64,000 nt of DNA from Endozoicomonas sp. 8E (GCF_032883915.1 NZ_CP120717.1:1791001-1855000); one strand, 5' to 3'; counted from the first letter of the stretch, positions 17,781 to 28,470 are shown. The notes: a model not told the origin generated them from the letters alone. Made by a program: numbers and translations.

Positions 17781-17795
17781 GCAGGCTCGGCCTGC
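17781..17795. other. Small hairpin between sycN and sctI
   Basis: GCAGGC-TCG-GCCTGC, a 6-bp perfect stem in a 62-base intergenic spacer of the T3SS operon. No T-run follows, so it is more likely an mRNA processing or stability element than a terminator. Confidence 0.3.
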
Positions 17796-17828
17796 TGAAA
17801 ACTGTGACCAACTCAAGAGGTCAGCTAT

Positions 17829-18245
17829 ATGGCCGAAAATATTATCAACTCAAAAGGCCTGACAGAGAAAGCACTTGAATCTGCCGAAACCTTTGCCGTT
17901 CCGGAGAAAGTGGATGCAGGTGCGGCAGATAAATTTGGCAGTTTGCTGTCAGGTGATGCCGATGGACAGCAGGCAATACAAGCTGCATCAGCGGTTGGAC
18001 AGCCAGAAGGGGGAGCCCTGACTCTGGGAGATAAGATTCTCAGAGGTATGCAGGGGTTAAGAGAGCATGTTGAAGCAGGTAAGGAGAATGTTGTCTCCAA
18101 CCTGCAGCCTGGTGAAACCATGACCATGCAGGACATGTTTAAAACCCAGATGGCCATGACCAACCTGATGGTCACCGAGGACTACATAGGGAAAATTGTC
18201 AGTAAGAGTACCCAGACGTTTGATACTCTGCTGCGTAATCAGTAA
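17829..18245 (+). CDS. sctI: T3SS inner rod protein (SctI, YscI/PscI-like)
   Basis: 138 aa. Predicted inner-rod subunit that anchors the needle in the basal body. The C-terminal third is the conserved part: QDMFKTQMAMTNLMVTEDYI followed by GKIVSKSTQTFDTLLRNQ, matching the PscI/YscI pattern of a Met/Leu-rich helix, a short turn and a terminal helix ending in LxxxQ. The N-terminus is variable, as is usual. Located between sycN and sctJ, and sctI-sctJ adjacency is standard in Ysc-type clusters. GAGG is about ten bases upstream of the ATG. Confidence 0.87.
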   Translation: MAENIINSKGLTEKALESAETFAVPEKVDAGAADKFGSLLSGDADGQQAIQAASAVGQPEGGALTLGDKILRGMQGLREHVEAGKENVVSNLQPGETMTMQDMFKTQMAMTNLMVTEDYIGKIVSKSTQTFDTLLRNQ

Positions 18246-18323
18246 TTCCTGATGGAGTCCTGAAGCAGGTGCACAGCTGTCTGGTTATTTTGGATCCAGA
18301 AATACAGCCGGAGTCACCCGTTC

Positions 18324-19115
18324 ATGAGCAAGGGAACTGTGCACCGTACTCTGAAATACCTGGGAGTCATCTGTCTCAGCTTTCTGCTGTCCGGGTGTAA
18401 GGTTGAGCTCTACTCTGGTCTTTCTGAAAAGGAAGGCAATGATATGCTGGCTATCCTGCTGGATGGGGGCATACCTGCAGAGAAGCTCATTAATAAAGAA
18501 AAGATGGTGACCCTGATGGTGCCATCTGATGAAGTTTCACGATCGATCAAGTTGTTGCGTGGTTATGGATATCCCAAGGAAAAGTACTCTTCCATTGGTG
18601 ATATTTTTCCGAAAGACGGTCTGATCTCCTCACCCACTGAAGAGAGGGCTCGCTATACCTATTCCATGTCGCAGGAGCTTTCATCAACATTATCCATGAT
18701 TGATGGTGTCATCACCGCTCGTGTCCATGTAGTACTGCCCCAGGAGCAGGATTCTCTGAGTGACGTCAATTACCCTTCATCGGCCTCTGTGTTTATCAAG
18801 TACACACCGGAGCTGGAGCTGGCGGGTTTCATTCCAAAGGTCAAAACACTGGTGTCTAACAGTATTGAAGGGCTGTCCCTTGATAAAATCACGGTTTCTC
18901 TCTTTCCGGCTACCCGCATTAATCAGGGGAGCAGTGCCGCACCCAAAATGGAATCGGTATTTTTCGTTAAGGTCAATCCTTCTTCTGCCGGGGCTTTGAG
19001 AGGGGTTATCTATGGGCTCCTGTTTCTTTTGATCATGACCCTTGCCGGTTGTGGAGCACTGTATTGGATGATGTTTATGAAGAAAGGCAAGAAAAAAGTC
19101 AGGAAGACTGAATGA
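18324..19115 (+). CDS. sctJ: T3SS inner-membrane ring lipoprotein (SctJ, YscJ/PrgK-like)
   Basis: 263 aa lipoprotein of the inner MS-like ring. Signal peptide with lipobox LLSGC (Cys25). The YscJ/FliF ring-building motif region is clear: VELYSGLSEKEGNDMLAILL, GIPAEKLINKEKMVTLMVPS, RYTYSMSQELSSTLSMIDGV and ARVHVVLPQEQ. One C-terminal membrane segment (about 228-252) precedes a basic tail (KKGKKKVRK). The TGA stop overlaps the ATG of sctK by four bases (ATGA), showing translational coupling. Confidence 0.97.
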   Translation: MSKGTVHRTLKYLGVICLSFLLSGCKVELYSGLSEKEGNDMLAILLDGGIPAEKLINKEKMVTLMVPSDEVSRSIKLLRGYGYPKEKYSSIGDIFPKDGLISSPTEERARYTYSMSQELSSTLSMIDGVITARVHVVLPQEQDSLSDVNYPSSASVFIKYTPELELAGFIPKVKTLVSNSIEGLSLDKITVSLFPATRINQGSSAAPKMESVFFVKVNPSSAGALRGVIYGLLFLLIMTLAGCGALYWMMFMKKGKKKVRKTE

Positions 19116-19819
19116 ACGCAGAACAGCCAAATCTTCAGATGGACCCTCAATTAGAACTGTTTCAGTCCGTTGCTGAATTTAACCACTACCTGGTTCGCTT
19201 TATTCATCACAGCTGGTTGCAAACTATCAAGTTATCACCACTGGTCAAACAGCTCAGAAAGGCCGGTAATGCAGATTACCATCTGTCTCATTTTTTATTA
19301 AAAGAGTTTGATCTTAACAACGACTTTGATTACGACTTTGATGAAAAGCACAAAAGAATAGCGCTGGCTGACGAAGAATCCATTACAAAACTGGCTTTTT
19401 ATTTGGGCATTATTCTCAACGAAAGTGTTATTCGAAATACCCTTCGTAAGCAGGAAAGGCTATTGCTAAAGAAAACGCTGGGTGAGGATGGATTTCGTTT
19501 TGCTGTCAAAAAGGCGCAGTTTTTCAGTCGCATCGGAACTGATCTGGGGCCAAGCTTTTTGATTGACTGGGATCATCTCGATAGTTTTAAACGATATCTT
19601 ACGCAATCCGGTTTTCAAGTGCTTGGAAGGGCTTTCTCAGAGAGTTCTCCTGCCTTTATCAAAAGGCTGGAATTAAAACTGCCTGTTTCATTTCGCGATA
19701 CTATCTGGAGTTCAGACCGGAGTTCTGAGAAGTCGGACCTGGATATCAATCAGTGCAAGACACTGGTCGTTAAAGCTCATAAAGAGGTGAATAAAGAATG
19801 GCGTCACCTGTTCGTCTGA
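19112..19819 (+). CDS. sctK: T3SS cytoplasmic adaptor (SctK, YscK-like)
   Basis: 235 aa. SctK links the C-ring pods (SctQ) to the inner-membrane ring. Recognised by the family pattern near the N-terminus (FNHYLVRFIHHSWLQTIKLS), by the mid-protein segment ADEESITKLAFYLGIILNES followed by the RNTLRKQERLLLKKTLGEDG region, and by its position between sctJ and sctL, with coupled overlaps at both ends (4 bases with sctJ, 22 with sctL). SctK sequences diverge strongly, so the call leans on context as well as pattern. Confidence 0.85.
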   Translation: MNAEQPNLQMDPQLELFQSVAEFNHYLVRFIHHSWLQTIKLSPLVKQLRKAGNADYHLSHFLLKEFDLNNDFDYDFDEKHKRIALADEESITKLAFYLGIILNESVIRNTLRKQERLLLKKTLGEDGFRFAVKKAQFFSRIGTDLGPSFLIDWDHLDSFKRYLTQSGFQVLGRAFSESSPAFIKRLELKLPVSFRDTIWSSDRSSEKSDLDINQCKTLVVKAHKEVNKEWRHLFV

Positions 19820-20463
19820 CTTCCGGACAGTTGACGATTGACCCGTCAGCGAAAGTCCTTAAATCACAAGATTATGCAGACTATCTTGAGTCTGAAAAAA
19901 TCGTCAGCAAAGCTCGGGATCATGCCAGAGAAATACTGGAGCAGTCTCGTCAGGCCTATGAGAAGGAAAAGCAGAGAGGTTATGAAGAAGGTTTAGCAGA
20001 AAGTAAGGTGGATCAGGCTGAGCAGATGCTTAAGGTTGTCAGTCGAACCATAAATTATCTATCAGAGGTGGAGAAAGCCCTGGCTGATATTTTAATGTCG
20101 GGGATTAAAAAAATAATTGGTGAATATGATCAGGAAGAACTTGCCGTAAGTCTGGTAAAAAATGCACTACAGCACGTCAGAAATGAGAAGCAAGTCACCA
20201 TTCGTATCCCTCCCAGTCAATTCAAGATGGTTAAAGCAAGACTCAATGAAATACTGGGGGAATACAAAGGTGTAGGCTTTATAGATCTTGTTTCGGATGA
20301 GCGTCTGTCTACCGGTGACTGTATCATGGAGAGTGATATCGGGGTTGTAGATGCCAGTGTAGATCTGCAAATCAAGGCGCTACAAAAACGCTTTGAAAGA
20401 ATTAACTCTGGAGCTGTCACCAGTATTACCAACGATCATTCCATGTTCGATGAGTCAAAATGA
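19798..20463 (+). CDS. sctL: T3SS stator protein (SctL, YscL-like)
   Basis: 221 aa. Stator homologous to FliH that connects the ATPase SctN to the C-ring. The N-terminal part is a charged helix (DHAREILEQSRQAYEKEKQR ... GYEEGLAES, the Gly/Glu pattern of the HrpE/YscL family). The C-terminal V-ATPase subunit E-like domain includes VSLVKNALQHVRNEKQVTIR, IPPSQFKMVKARL and the region DCIMESDIGVVDASVDLQIK, which is the family hallmark. This is the last gene of the operon; the sctN, sctO, sctP and sctQ genes that often follow are absent. Confidence 0.93.
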   Translation: MASPVRLTSGQLTIDPSAKVLKSQDYADYLESEKIVSKARDHAREILEQSRQAYEKEKQRGYEEGLAESKVDQAEQMLKVVSRTINYLSEVEKALADILMSGIKKIIGEYDQEELAVSLVKNALQHVRNEKQVTIRIPPSQFKMVKARLNEILGEYKGVGFIDLVSDERLSTGDCIMESDIGVVDASVDLQIKALQKRFERINSGAVTSITNDHSMFDESK

Positions 20464-20944
20464 TTGTGATTCATATAAGGCTATAACCTTCCCTAGTCAC
20501 TTTTTCTCAGTCCCCGAATCAGGGGTGTTTTACTATTATCTATGAAAAACCGTTTGTCACACATCATGTTCAGATACTGATTTCTCTTTATTTTTTGGTT
20601 CGAATGAGAATGATTTAGAAATTGCATTTACCCTTTTCAGCGTGAGGATGCGATAAATACTCATATCTGTGAGATTTGACGTGATTGTTTAAGATCTTCT
20701 CAGTGAGTATATTGAACTCATTAACTTGTTAACGGGTTTGGCTGAACACTGTCATGGCAAGAGCCAGAAAGGCCTCAAATAGAGCTATACTGATTTTCAA
20801 TGTTAGCACAGAGAATCCTTCCAAAAGGCAGTATCCGGACATTACCCATCAGGTTCCCTTTACAACTATTTTACTTAACCCTGTCCGGTTGTGACGAAGT
20901 CTGCTGTCAGACCAAAAGACCGGAGCTTCAGCAGAGGTGGCATA
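20464..20944. other. Gene-free region between sctL and frdA
   Basis: 481 bases holding the end of the T3SS operon and the frd promoter region. A weak hairpin CCCC-GAATCA-GGGG (20512-20525) followed by tgtttta could end T3SS transcription. Around 20600-20625 there is an AT-rich GAGAATGATTTAGAAATT stretch slightly reminiscent of Fur boxes. No good FNR palindrome (TTGAT-N4-ATCAA) was found, although frd operons are often FNR-controlled. No credible ORF. Confidence 0.35.
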
Positions 20945-22747
20945 ATGCAGGTCATCAAGGCCGATGTTGCAATTGTAGGTGCCGGTGCTACTGGTCTTCG
21001 TGCAGCTATAGCGGTTGCAGAAAAAGACCCAAACCTGAATATCGCACTGCTTTCAAAAGTCTACCCGATGCGCAGCCATACAGTGGCAGCAGAAGGGGGC
21101 TCAGCGGGTGTTATTCAGGATCATGACTCTTTCGAGAATCACTTCAAGGATACCGTTTCGGGTGGTGACTGGCTCTGTGATCAGGATGCTGTCGATTACT
21201 TTGTTCAGAATGCTACTGAAGAAATGATTCGGCTGGAACACTGGGGATGTCCATGGAGCCGGAAACCGGATGGTAACGTTAACGTACGTCCATTTGGCGG
21301 TATGAAGATTGAGAGAACCTGGTTTGCTGCTGACAAATCCGGTTTCCACATGTTGCACACACTTTACCAGACATCTGTCAAATATTCTGCTATTGAACGC
21401 TTTGACGAGTACTTCGCTATCGACCTCATTGTTGAAGAGGGCCGTGTCCAGGGTGTGGTGGCTGTTGAAGTTAAAACCGGTGAGCCGAAGGTTTTCCTGG
21501 CTAAAACCGTGATTCTGGCAACCGGTGGTTCTGGCCGTGTATTCCGCTTCAACACCAATGGTGCCATTGTGACCGGTGATGGTCATGGCATGGCTATGAG
21601 AGCAGGTGCGCCTCTGAGAGATATGGAGTTTGTTCAATACCATCCAACCGGTCTGCCCGGTTCAGGTATTCTAATGACGGAAGGTTGTCGTGGCGAAGGC
21701 GGTATTCTCCTCAATAAGCATGGCTATCGCTATTTGCAGGATTACGGCCTGGGTCCAGAGACACCGGTGGGGCAGCCAAAGAACAAATACATGGAACTGG
21801 GCCCACGTGACAAGCTCTCTCAGGCTTTCTGGAATGAGCAGCGCAAGGGCAATACCGTTGAAACCCCTCTGGGTGATGCCGTGCTGCTGGATCTTCGTCA
21901 TCTGGGTGAAAAGACACTGATGGAGCGCCTGCCGCTGATTTGCTCACTGGCTAAAAACTATGTAGGTGTTGATCCTGTTCATCAGCCTGTCCCGGTCCGT
22001 CCTGCGGTTCATTACACCATGGGGGGAATCCGTACTGATATTAACTGTGCCGCCGATATTCCGGGCCTCTTCGCTGCCGGAGAATGTGCCAGCGTGGGTA
22101 TGCATGGTGCTAACCGTCTGGGCTCAAATTCTCTGGCAGAAACAGTGGTATTCGGTGCCCTGGCAGGTGATAAAGCAGCCGGGTTTGCTCAACAGGCTGT
22201 AATGTCTGATGAGAAAAAACTAATGGATCAGGCGAAAATGCACCTGGCCAGCATCGAAAATCTGCGCAACGCAAAGGGTACTGAAAAAGCCTCTCACATT
22301 CGTCATGAGATGGCGAAAACTATGGAGCGTTGCTTTGGTATCTATCGAATCGGCGAAGAGATGCAGGAAGGGGTCGACAAAATTGCAGAACTTCGAGAGC
22401 GCTTTCGTAAGGTTCATGTTGAAGACCGCAGCAAGGCTTTCAACACTGAGCTCTTGCAAGCTTTTGAATTGCAAAGCTCTCTCGCTGTTGCTGAAACTAT
22501 GGCTGTAGGCGCACTGAATCGTAAGGAGTCTCGTGGTGCTCATCAGCGGATTGATGGCTTTGAGCGCCGTGACGACGAGAGGTTCCTGAAACACACTCTG
22601 GCCTACTATAACGGTGACTCAGCTCCCCGTTTGGACTACCAGAACGTCAATATTACTCGCTATCAGCCAGAAGAGCGTGTTTACGGTGCAGCGGCTGAGA
22701 AGGGCACTGTAGCTGAAAAGAGTGCTGCGGCGTCTGATACCAAGTGA
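20945..22747 (+). CDS. frdA: Fumarate reductase flavoprotein subunit
   Basis: Catalytic subunit that reduces fumarate to succinate at covalent FAD during anaerobic respiration. Start at MQVIKADVAIVGAGATGLRA (ATG 20945, GAGGTGG upstream; 600 aa, E. coli FrdA 602). The FAD dinucleotide-binding glycines, the RSHTVAAEGGSAGV motif with the flavinylated His, DMEFVQYHPTGLPGSGIL, ELGPRDKLSQAFW, HYTMGGIRTD, GANRLGSNSLAE and KESRGAHQRIDGF are all E. coli FrdA-like rather than SdhA-like. A full frdBCD set follows, so this is a true QFR operon. Confidence 0.98.
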   Translation: MQVIKADVAIVGAGATGLRAAIAVAEKDPNLNIALLSKVYPMRSHTVAAEGGSAGVIQDHDSFENHFKDTVSGGDWLCDQDAVDYFVQNATEEMIRLEHWGCPWSRKPDGNVNVRPFGGMKIERTWFAADKSGFHMLHTLYQTSVKYSAIERFDEYFAIDLIVEEGRVQGVVAVEVKTGEPKVFLAKTVILATGGSGRVFRFNTNGAIVTGDGHGMAMRAGAPLRDMEFVQYHPTGLPGSGILMTEGCRGEGGILLNKHGYRYLQDYGLGPETPVGQPKNKYMELGPRDKLSQAFWNEQRKGNTVETPLGDAVLLDLRHLGEKTLMERLPLICSLAKNYVGVDPVHQPVPVRPAVHYTMGGIRTDINCAADIPGLFAAGECASVGMHGANRLGSNSLAETVVFGALAGDKAAGFAQQAVMSDEKKLMDQAKMHLASIENLRNAKGTEKASHIRHEMAKTMERCFGIYRIGEEMQEGVDKIAELRERFRKVHVEDRSKAFNTELLQAFELQSSLAVAETMAVGALNRKESRGAHQRIDGFERRDDERFLKHTLAYYNGDSAPRLDYQNVNITRYQPEERVYGAAAEKGTVAEKSAAASDTK

Positions 22748-22761
22748 CGGGAGAGCTGAAA

Positions 22762-23508
22762 ATGAGTCACAAGACAATCAACATTGAGATTCTGAGGTAC
22801 AACCCGGAAAGCGATGAGAAGCCCGGCTATAGCAAGTTTGAGGTGCCTTTCCTCGAAGAGTGGTCCATGCTGGATGCCCTTGAATACATCAAGGACGAAC
22901 TGGACTCTTCCCTGGCCTATCGCTGGTCTTGCCGCATGGCTGTCTGCGGTAGTTGTGGCATGGTCATTAATGGAACACCAAAGCTGGGTTGTGAGAGCTT
23001 CCTGAGGGATTACAAGGGCACTATCAAGGTAGAACCTCTGGCTAACTTCCCGATTGAGCGTGATCTGGTGGTGGATGCGGAAGACTTTATCAAAAAACTG
23101 GAGTCTGTTAAGCCCTACATCATCAATGCAATGGAAAAACCGGTTGCAGAGGGTGTGAACAGACAAACACCCAAAGAGCTGAGCCTTTACAAGCAGTTCT
23201 CCAATTGCATTAACTGCATGCTTTGCTATTCAGCCTGTCCTCAAATGGGAATTAATCCGCTGTTTACAGGGCCAGCCGTTATTGCACTGGGACACCGTTA
23301 TAATCTGGATACGCGGGATGATGGTTATGATGAGCGTACCGAAGTCATTCAGGGCAAGAATGGTGTTTGGTCCTGTACCTTTGTGGGCTATTGCTCAGAG
23401 GTCTGCCCGAAGAATGTCGATCCGGCTGCTGCTATCAACCAGAACAAGTTGCAGGGTGCCCAGGACTGGGCTTTGTCTTTCCTGATGCCGCGTAAAGGAG
23501 GCAAGTGA
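22762..23508 (+). CDS. frdB: Fumarate reductase iron-sulfur subunit
   Basis: Passes electrons from menaquinol to FrdA through three clusters. ATG 22762 with GGGAGAG upstream; 248 aa. [2Fe-2S] ligands lie in SCRMAVCGSCGMVING with a downstream Cys in PKLGCESF. [4Fe-4S] and [3Fe-4S] ligands lie in NCINCMLCYSACP and CTFVGYCSEVCPKNVDP. It starts 14 bases after frdA and overlaps the following frdC start region. Confidence 0.98.
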   Translation: MSHKTINIEILRYNPESDEKPGYSKFEVPFLEEWSMLDALEYIKDELDSSLAYRWSCRMAVCGSCGMVINGTPKLGCESFLRDYKGTIKVEPLANFPIERDLVVDAEDFIKKLESVKPYIINAMEKPVAEGVNRQTPKELSLYKQFSNCINCMLCYSACPQMGINPLFTGPAVIALGHRYNLDTRDDGYDERTEVIQGKNGVWSCTFVGYCSEVCPKNVDPAAAINQNKLQGAQDWALSFLMPRKGGK

Positions 23509-23894
23509 TGAGTCGTCGTCCTTATGTGCGCCCCATGAAGCGCACTTGGTATAAGGATCATCCTTTTTACCGCGCCTATATGACCAGGGAAGCGACCTGT
23601 TTGTTCGATGCAATATATAGCATCAACCTGTTCTTCGGCATTCTTCAGCTGACCCGGGGAAAAGATGCCTGGGAGGCCTGGCTGTCCTTTCAGGCTAATC
23701 CTCTGATGATTTTGTTCACAGTTGTGACACTGGGGATGACTCTGTTTCATGCAATCACCTTTTTTGATATGACACCACGGGTATTACCTCAGCAGATTCG
23801 CAAGATGGTGGCTGATAATGTCGTCAATAAACTGATGTATGCAGGTCTGGCAGCTGTTTCTGTCATTATTTTTGCAACTGCAGTGCGGTTTTGA
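23508..23894 (+). CDS. frdC: Fumarate reductase membrane anchor subunit C
   Basis: 128 aa membrane anchor involved in quinone binding. It begins MSRRPYVRPMKRTWYKDHPF, typical of FrdC, with three predicted helices (about 28-50, 65-85, 105-127). A GGAGG is seven bases upstream of ATG 23508, and the gene overlaps the frdB stop by one base. Confidence 0.95.
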   Translation: MSRRPYVRPMKRTWYKDHPFYRAYMTREATCLFDAIYSINLFFGILQLTRGKDAWEAWLSFQANPLMILFTVVTLGMTLFHAITFFDMTPRVLPQQIRKMVADNVVNKLMYAGLAAVSVIIFATAVRF

Positions 23895-23905
23895 GGGAGA
23901 GAGTC

Positions 23906-24256
23906 ATGAGTCAGAAAAGACACATTGAGCCGTTGCTGTGGAGTTTGTTTGGCGCTGGTGGCACGACAATCGCCTTCTTCTTCCCGGCTGTGATCCTGGT
24001 GATCCTGGCGGTATCTCTGGGCGTGATTCCTGCAGAAGCGCTTTCTTATGAAAGAATGTCAGGTTTCTTCCTGAATAACCTGATTGGACAGTTGGTTCTT
24101 CTGGTCGCCCTGGTGCCTTCCTACTGGGCTTGTATCCACAGGATTTACCACGGACTGCATGATTTGGGTTTTCATCCGGGAGCAGGGCTGAAAGCTCTGC
24201 TTTATGGAGCCACTCTGGTTTTGAGTGTGGTGACTGTGATGCTGGTACTGGTCTGA
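23906..24256 (+). CDS. frdD: Fumarate reductase membrane anchor subunit D
   Basis: 116 aa, three membrane helices; partner of FrdC in anchoring FrdAB and forming the quinol site. The N-terminal segment HIEPLLWSLFGAGGTTIAFF and the central block PSYWACIHRIYHGLHDLG match FrdD. Start ATG 23906 follows GGGAGAG. Last gene of the operon, followed by a strong hairpin terminator at 24276. Confidence 0.95.
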   Translation: MSQKRHIEPLLWSLFGAGGTTIAFFFPAVILVILAVSLGVIPAEALSYERMSGFFLNNLIGQLVLLVALVPSYWACIHRIYHGLHDLGFHPGAGLKALLYGATLVLSVVTVMLVLV

Positions 24257-24275
24257 TTTAACAAGATTTCAGATC

Positions 24276-24312
24276 AAGAAAAGCCATCAGACAGTGTTTG
24301 ACGGCTTTTCTT
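24276..24312. terminator. Bidirectional terminator after frdD
   Basis: Perfect 10-bp stem AAGAAAAGCC / GGCTTTTCTT, with an inner second stem (TCAGAC/GTTTGA) and a 3-base apex. The A-rich 5' arm and T-rich 3' arm make it a good intrinsic terminator on both strands, serving frdD (+) and the convergent 239-residue gene (-). Confidence 0.8.
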
Positions 24313-24326
24313 CTGTCTGAGCCCGG

Positions 24327-25046
24327 CTACAAAGCGGACATTTCGATGCGAATCTGACGAAGTTGCTGCTCCAGGGCCTTCTGCTGACCAGGCGTTAGCT
24401 CTCCTTCCTGTAACTTCACACCCAGTTTGTTGACTATCTGACTTAATGAAGAGAGGCATTCCTTTTCTGTACGCTTAACCATCTCCTGGAGAAGATCCTG
24501 CCCAAGCCCGCTGTTATTGAGGTACTCATCGGCCTTGATTTTGGCAATGATTCTGACCGGGCTTTCTGAGGTGCCCGGCCGAGTCATGTACTCAGTGATT
24601 TGTTCAAATTGCTCTGTCAGTGAAACGTCTGAAACCACCAGTTTACTGACGATATCTTTAGCAGTGAGCTGGCCAGCGAAGCCGGCTAACAGTTTCTTGG
24701 CTCTCTCTGACTGATTTTTTGGTAAGGTTGAGATTAGTTTATCCAGTTGATTCAGATCCTTGATGAAGCGATCCATGGACATCTTAGCACCGACTAAATC
24801 ACCCTCTTTAAAAAACTCCAACATCATGCCCAGCTCTGCAGGTGCCAATTTACCTTCCGAGGGCGCTGTTTTGACACCTCTGGAGAGAATCGACTTGTTT
24901 CCTGGTCCTGACTCTGGCTTCTCTGCTGAAAGATATTTCTTCGCTTGGGCGGTATCAGCAGACGCATTGCCTTCATCGACAAGGGATTTGTTGGGGTCAA
25001 ATTGTGTCTGGGGGAGCGGTTGTCCTGAGCCATCAATTTTCGACAT
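24327..25046 (-). CDS. Unknown protein, candidate T3SS-linked substrate
   Basis: 239 aa, not recognised. There is no signal peptide or membrane segment. The first 75 residues are Ser/Gly/Gln/Asp-rich and probably disordered. The rest is predicted helical and charged (AELGMMLEFFKEGDLVGAKM; DLNQLDKLISTLPKNQSERA; C-terminal coiled coil ELTPGQQKALEQQLRQIRIE). That architecture resembles type III substrates or needle-length/control proteins, and the gene lies between two T3SS loci, but this is only suggestive. Monocistronic, convergent with frdD. Confidence 0.6.
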   Translation of the reverse strand: MSKIDGSGQPLPQTQFDPNKSLVDEGNASADTAQAKKYLSAEKPESGPGNKSILSRGVKTAPSEGKLAPAELGMMLEFFKEGDLVGAKMSMDRFIKDLNQLDKLISTLPKNQSERAKKLLAGFAGQLTAKDIVSKLVVSDVSLTEQFEQITEYMTRPGTSESPVRIIAKIKADEYLNNSGLGQDLLQEMVKRTEKECLSSLSQIVNKLGVKLQEGELTPGQQKALEQQLRQIRIEMSAL

Positions 25047-25209
25047 AGTACCATTCCATGGTTTTTAGCAAGAATGCAGCCTGAAAGCGAAAGCACCATT
25101 GCTGATATCGCTGCCTGATTTGCAGGCAGGGTAGTATTATGAGTATCTTCTGAAAGGATAGCTCTTTTTAACGTGGAAATGCAGTATTCATTCAAGAATG
25201 AACTCCTGA

Positions 25210-26932
<1,723 letters not shown>

Positions 26933-26943
26933 TCAGAAGCTTA

Positions 26944-26967
26944 GACACTGCTTTTTCAGGCAGTGTC
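26944..26967. terminator. Hairpin between convergent SDR and anti-sigma genes
   Basis: Perfect 8-bp stem GACACTGC / GCAGTGTC with an 8-base loop TTTTTCAG, in a 42-base spacer between convergent stops. Probable bidirectional terminator, though U-tracts are short. Confidence 0.6.
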
Positions 26968-26974
26968 CATGAAT

Positions 26975-27667
26975 TTAATAAGTTCGTGTACTCCAGTCTC
27001 CTTTGTCCAGAACAGGCCCCATATCCCAGCCGTTGGGTGCGCCCTTCTGGTCCTCCAGTGTGACTACAATTTTTGCTTTGGAAAGCTTTTCTGTCCACCC
27101 CCTGGGTATCGTCATCTCTTTGGTGCCTGATTCAGGCAGCATTCCCAGAGAAATGGGCTCAACACCATCCACCACCAACCACAGCTCACAGGCTTTCCCT
27201 TCGGGGACGGAATCAGGCTGAACGGTCTCCATGACCAGCTTTTTACTGCCCAGGGATGCGTTGAGAATCCACCCGGGGCTTTTTTCCTGATTATTGACGA
27301 CATAAACGTACTCCATACCTGTCGGGTTGACTGAGTGGAAATTCGCCAGAACCATCAAAAGAGCCAGGGCAACAGAGGCAAAAGCGGAACCTTGCCAGAA
27401 CTTCAGACTGCTCCAGAATGATTCTTTGTTGCCAGTGGCTTTGTGAATATTTTTCCAGATATATTTTGGCGGCTTCACAGGAAGTAAAGCCTCGTTCAGA
27501 ACATCCAGATGCTCTCGCCATTCATCAACTTCACGCTGAGCATCGTGGCTCACGGCCATCAATACTTCAAATTGAGCTTTTTCATCGGGCGTCAGCAAGC
27601 CGAGCACATAGTCTGCTGCAGCCTGATTTCTTTCATCAGGATTGCTCAGGTCTAAGCGGTCATGCAT
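26975..27667 (-). CDS. Anti-sigma factor, RskA-like
   Basis: Predicted membrane anti-sigma factor holding the ECF sigma encoded just upstream. From ATG 27667 (230 aa): a cytoplasmic N-terminal domain (DERNQAAADYVLGLLTPDEK, the RskA zinc-free anti-sigma pattern), one membrane segment (about 92-111, GSAFASVALALLMVLANF), and a periplasmic RskA C-terminal domain ending in VTLEDQKGAPNGWDMGPVLDKG, with family blocks such as GKACELWLVVDGVEPISLGM. The frame opens at 27700, but GAGG fits the later ATG. It overlaps the sigma gene by 16 bases, indicating coupling. Confidence 0.88.
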   Translation of the reverse strand: MHDRLDLSNPDERNQAAADYVLGLLTPDEKAQFEVLMAVSHDAQREVDEWREHLDVLNEALLPVKPPKYIWKNIHKATGNKESFWSSLKFWQGSAFASVALALLMVLANFHSVNPTGMEYVYVVNNQEKSPGWILNASLGSKKLVMETVQPDSVPEGKACELWLVVDGVEPISLGMLPESGTKEMTIPRGWTEKLSKAKIVVTLEDQKGAPNGWDMGPVLDKGDWSTRTY

Positions 27668-28224
27668 TCCTTCAACCTCATCAGTCCACGTCGAATCCAT
27701 GTTTTCACGGTGCCAATAGGAACTTCCAGCTGGTTAGAAAGATTCTGATGAGTCATTCCATCAAAATAACTGAGTTCCAGACAGCGTCTCTGGTTATCAT
27801 TCAAAGTTTTCAGACAGCGGTGAACTTCTTGACTGTTCTGTCTGTCCGTCACCATTTGTTCCTGACTGGAACTCTGGTCGACCTGCAGGTCAAGGGTTTC
27901 CGTTTCCATCTGGGGCTCCCGTTTCAGCTTCCGCAAATGGTCCAGTGCCTGATTTCTGGCAATGGTATTCATCCAGGTCATGGGAGCAGCCTTACTGCTG
28001 TTATAGCTGGATGATGCCTGCCAGATCTTGATATAAACTTGCTGAAGGCAGTCTTCAGCAAGCTCCCTGTCTTTCAATATACGCAGGATCACGGCAAAGA
28101 GTTTCGCCGAAGTCTGCTGGTAAAGATGTTTTAAGGCTTTTTGTTCCCCCCGGGCACACCTGGCCAGGTCTTCAGCAAGGCTCTGGGGAGAGGGTGTTGA
28201 TATTGGGGTGGAGGTCAGACTCAT
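27652..28224 (-). CDS. ECF RNA polymerase sigma factor
   Basis: 190 aa. Region 2 is seen at about 28-95 (LYQQTSAKLFAVILRILKDR followed by ELAEDCLQQVYIKIWQ, then PMTWMNTIARNQALDHLRKL). Region 4 is seen at about 135-187 (RCLELSYFDGMTHQNLSNQL, then EVPIGTVKTWIRRGLMRLKE). A SigK/RpoE-like group paired with an RskA-type anti-sigma. The trigger and regulon are unknown; envelope or oxidative stress would be typical for this pairing. Confidence 0.93.
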   Translation of the reverse strand: MSLTSTPISTPSPQSLAEDLARCARGEQKALKHLYQQTSAKLFAVILRILKDRELAEDCLQQVYIKIWQASSSYNSSKAAPMTWMNTIARNQALDHLRKLKREPQMETETLDLQVDQSSSQEQMVTDRQNSQEVHRCLKTLNDNQRRCLELSYFDGMTHQNLSNQLEVPIGTVKTWIRRGLMRLKECMTA

Positions 28225-28470
28225 TCCGCTCGTTCTGCTTATAGGTTAAGAGGCGTTACTCTACCGGATAAATCGTTCCCATCAAACCTCCATAAAAGAC
28301 ACGTAGCTTGTCTGACTGTCTTAAACAGACAAAGAGTGTATGCAACAGTGGTTCTGTAATCTTGATCCGGGTCATCGGAATGATTCCGGTAACATTGGCT
28401 GCGGAGATTATCCGGCAGGATCTTTCCGGTTTGAGTACAACTCACTGTCACACAACGGCAGTCGTGGTCT

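Noticed and set aside
9439-20463. A needle subunit gene (SctF) in the first T3SS locus
   Set aside because: No 70-90 codon frame with a ribosome binding site and the SctF helix-turn-helix pattern was found between the annotated genes.
20945-24256. Succinate dehydrogenase sdhABCD
   Set aside because: Subunit order A-B-C-D and the sequences of the flavoprotein and both anchors are of the E. coli fumarate reductase type.
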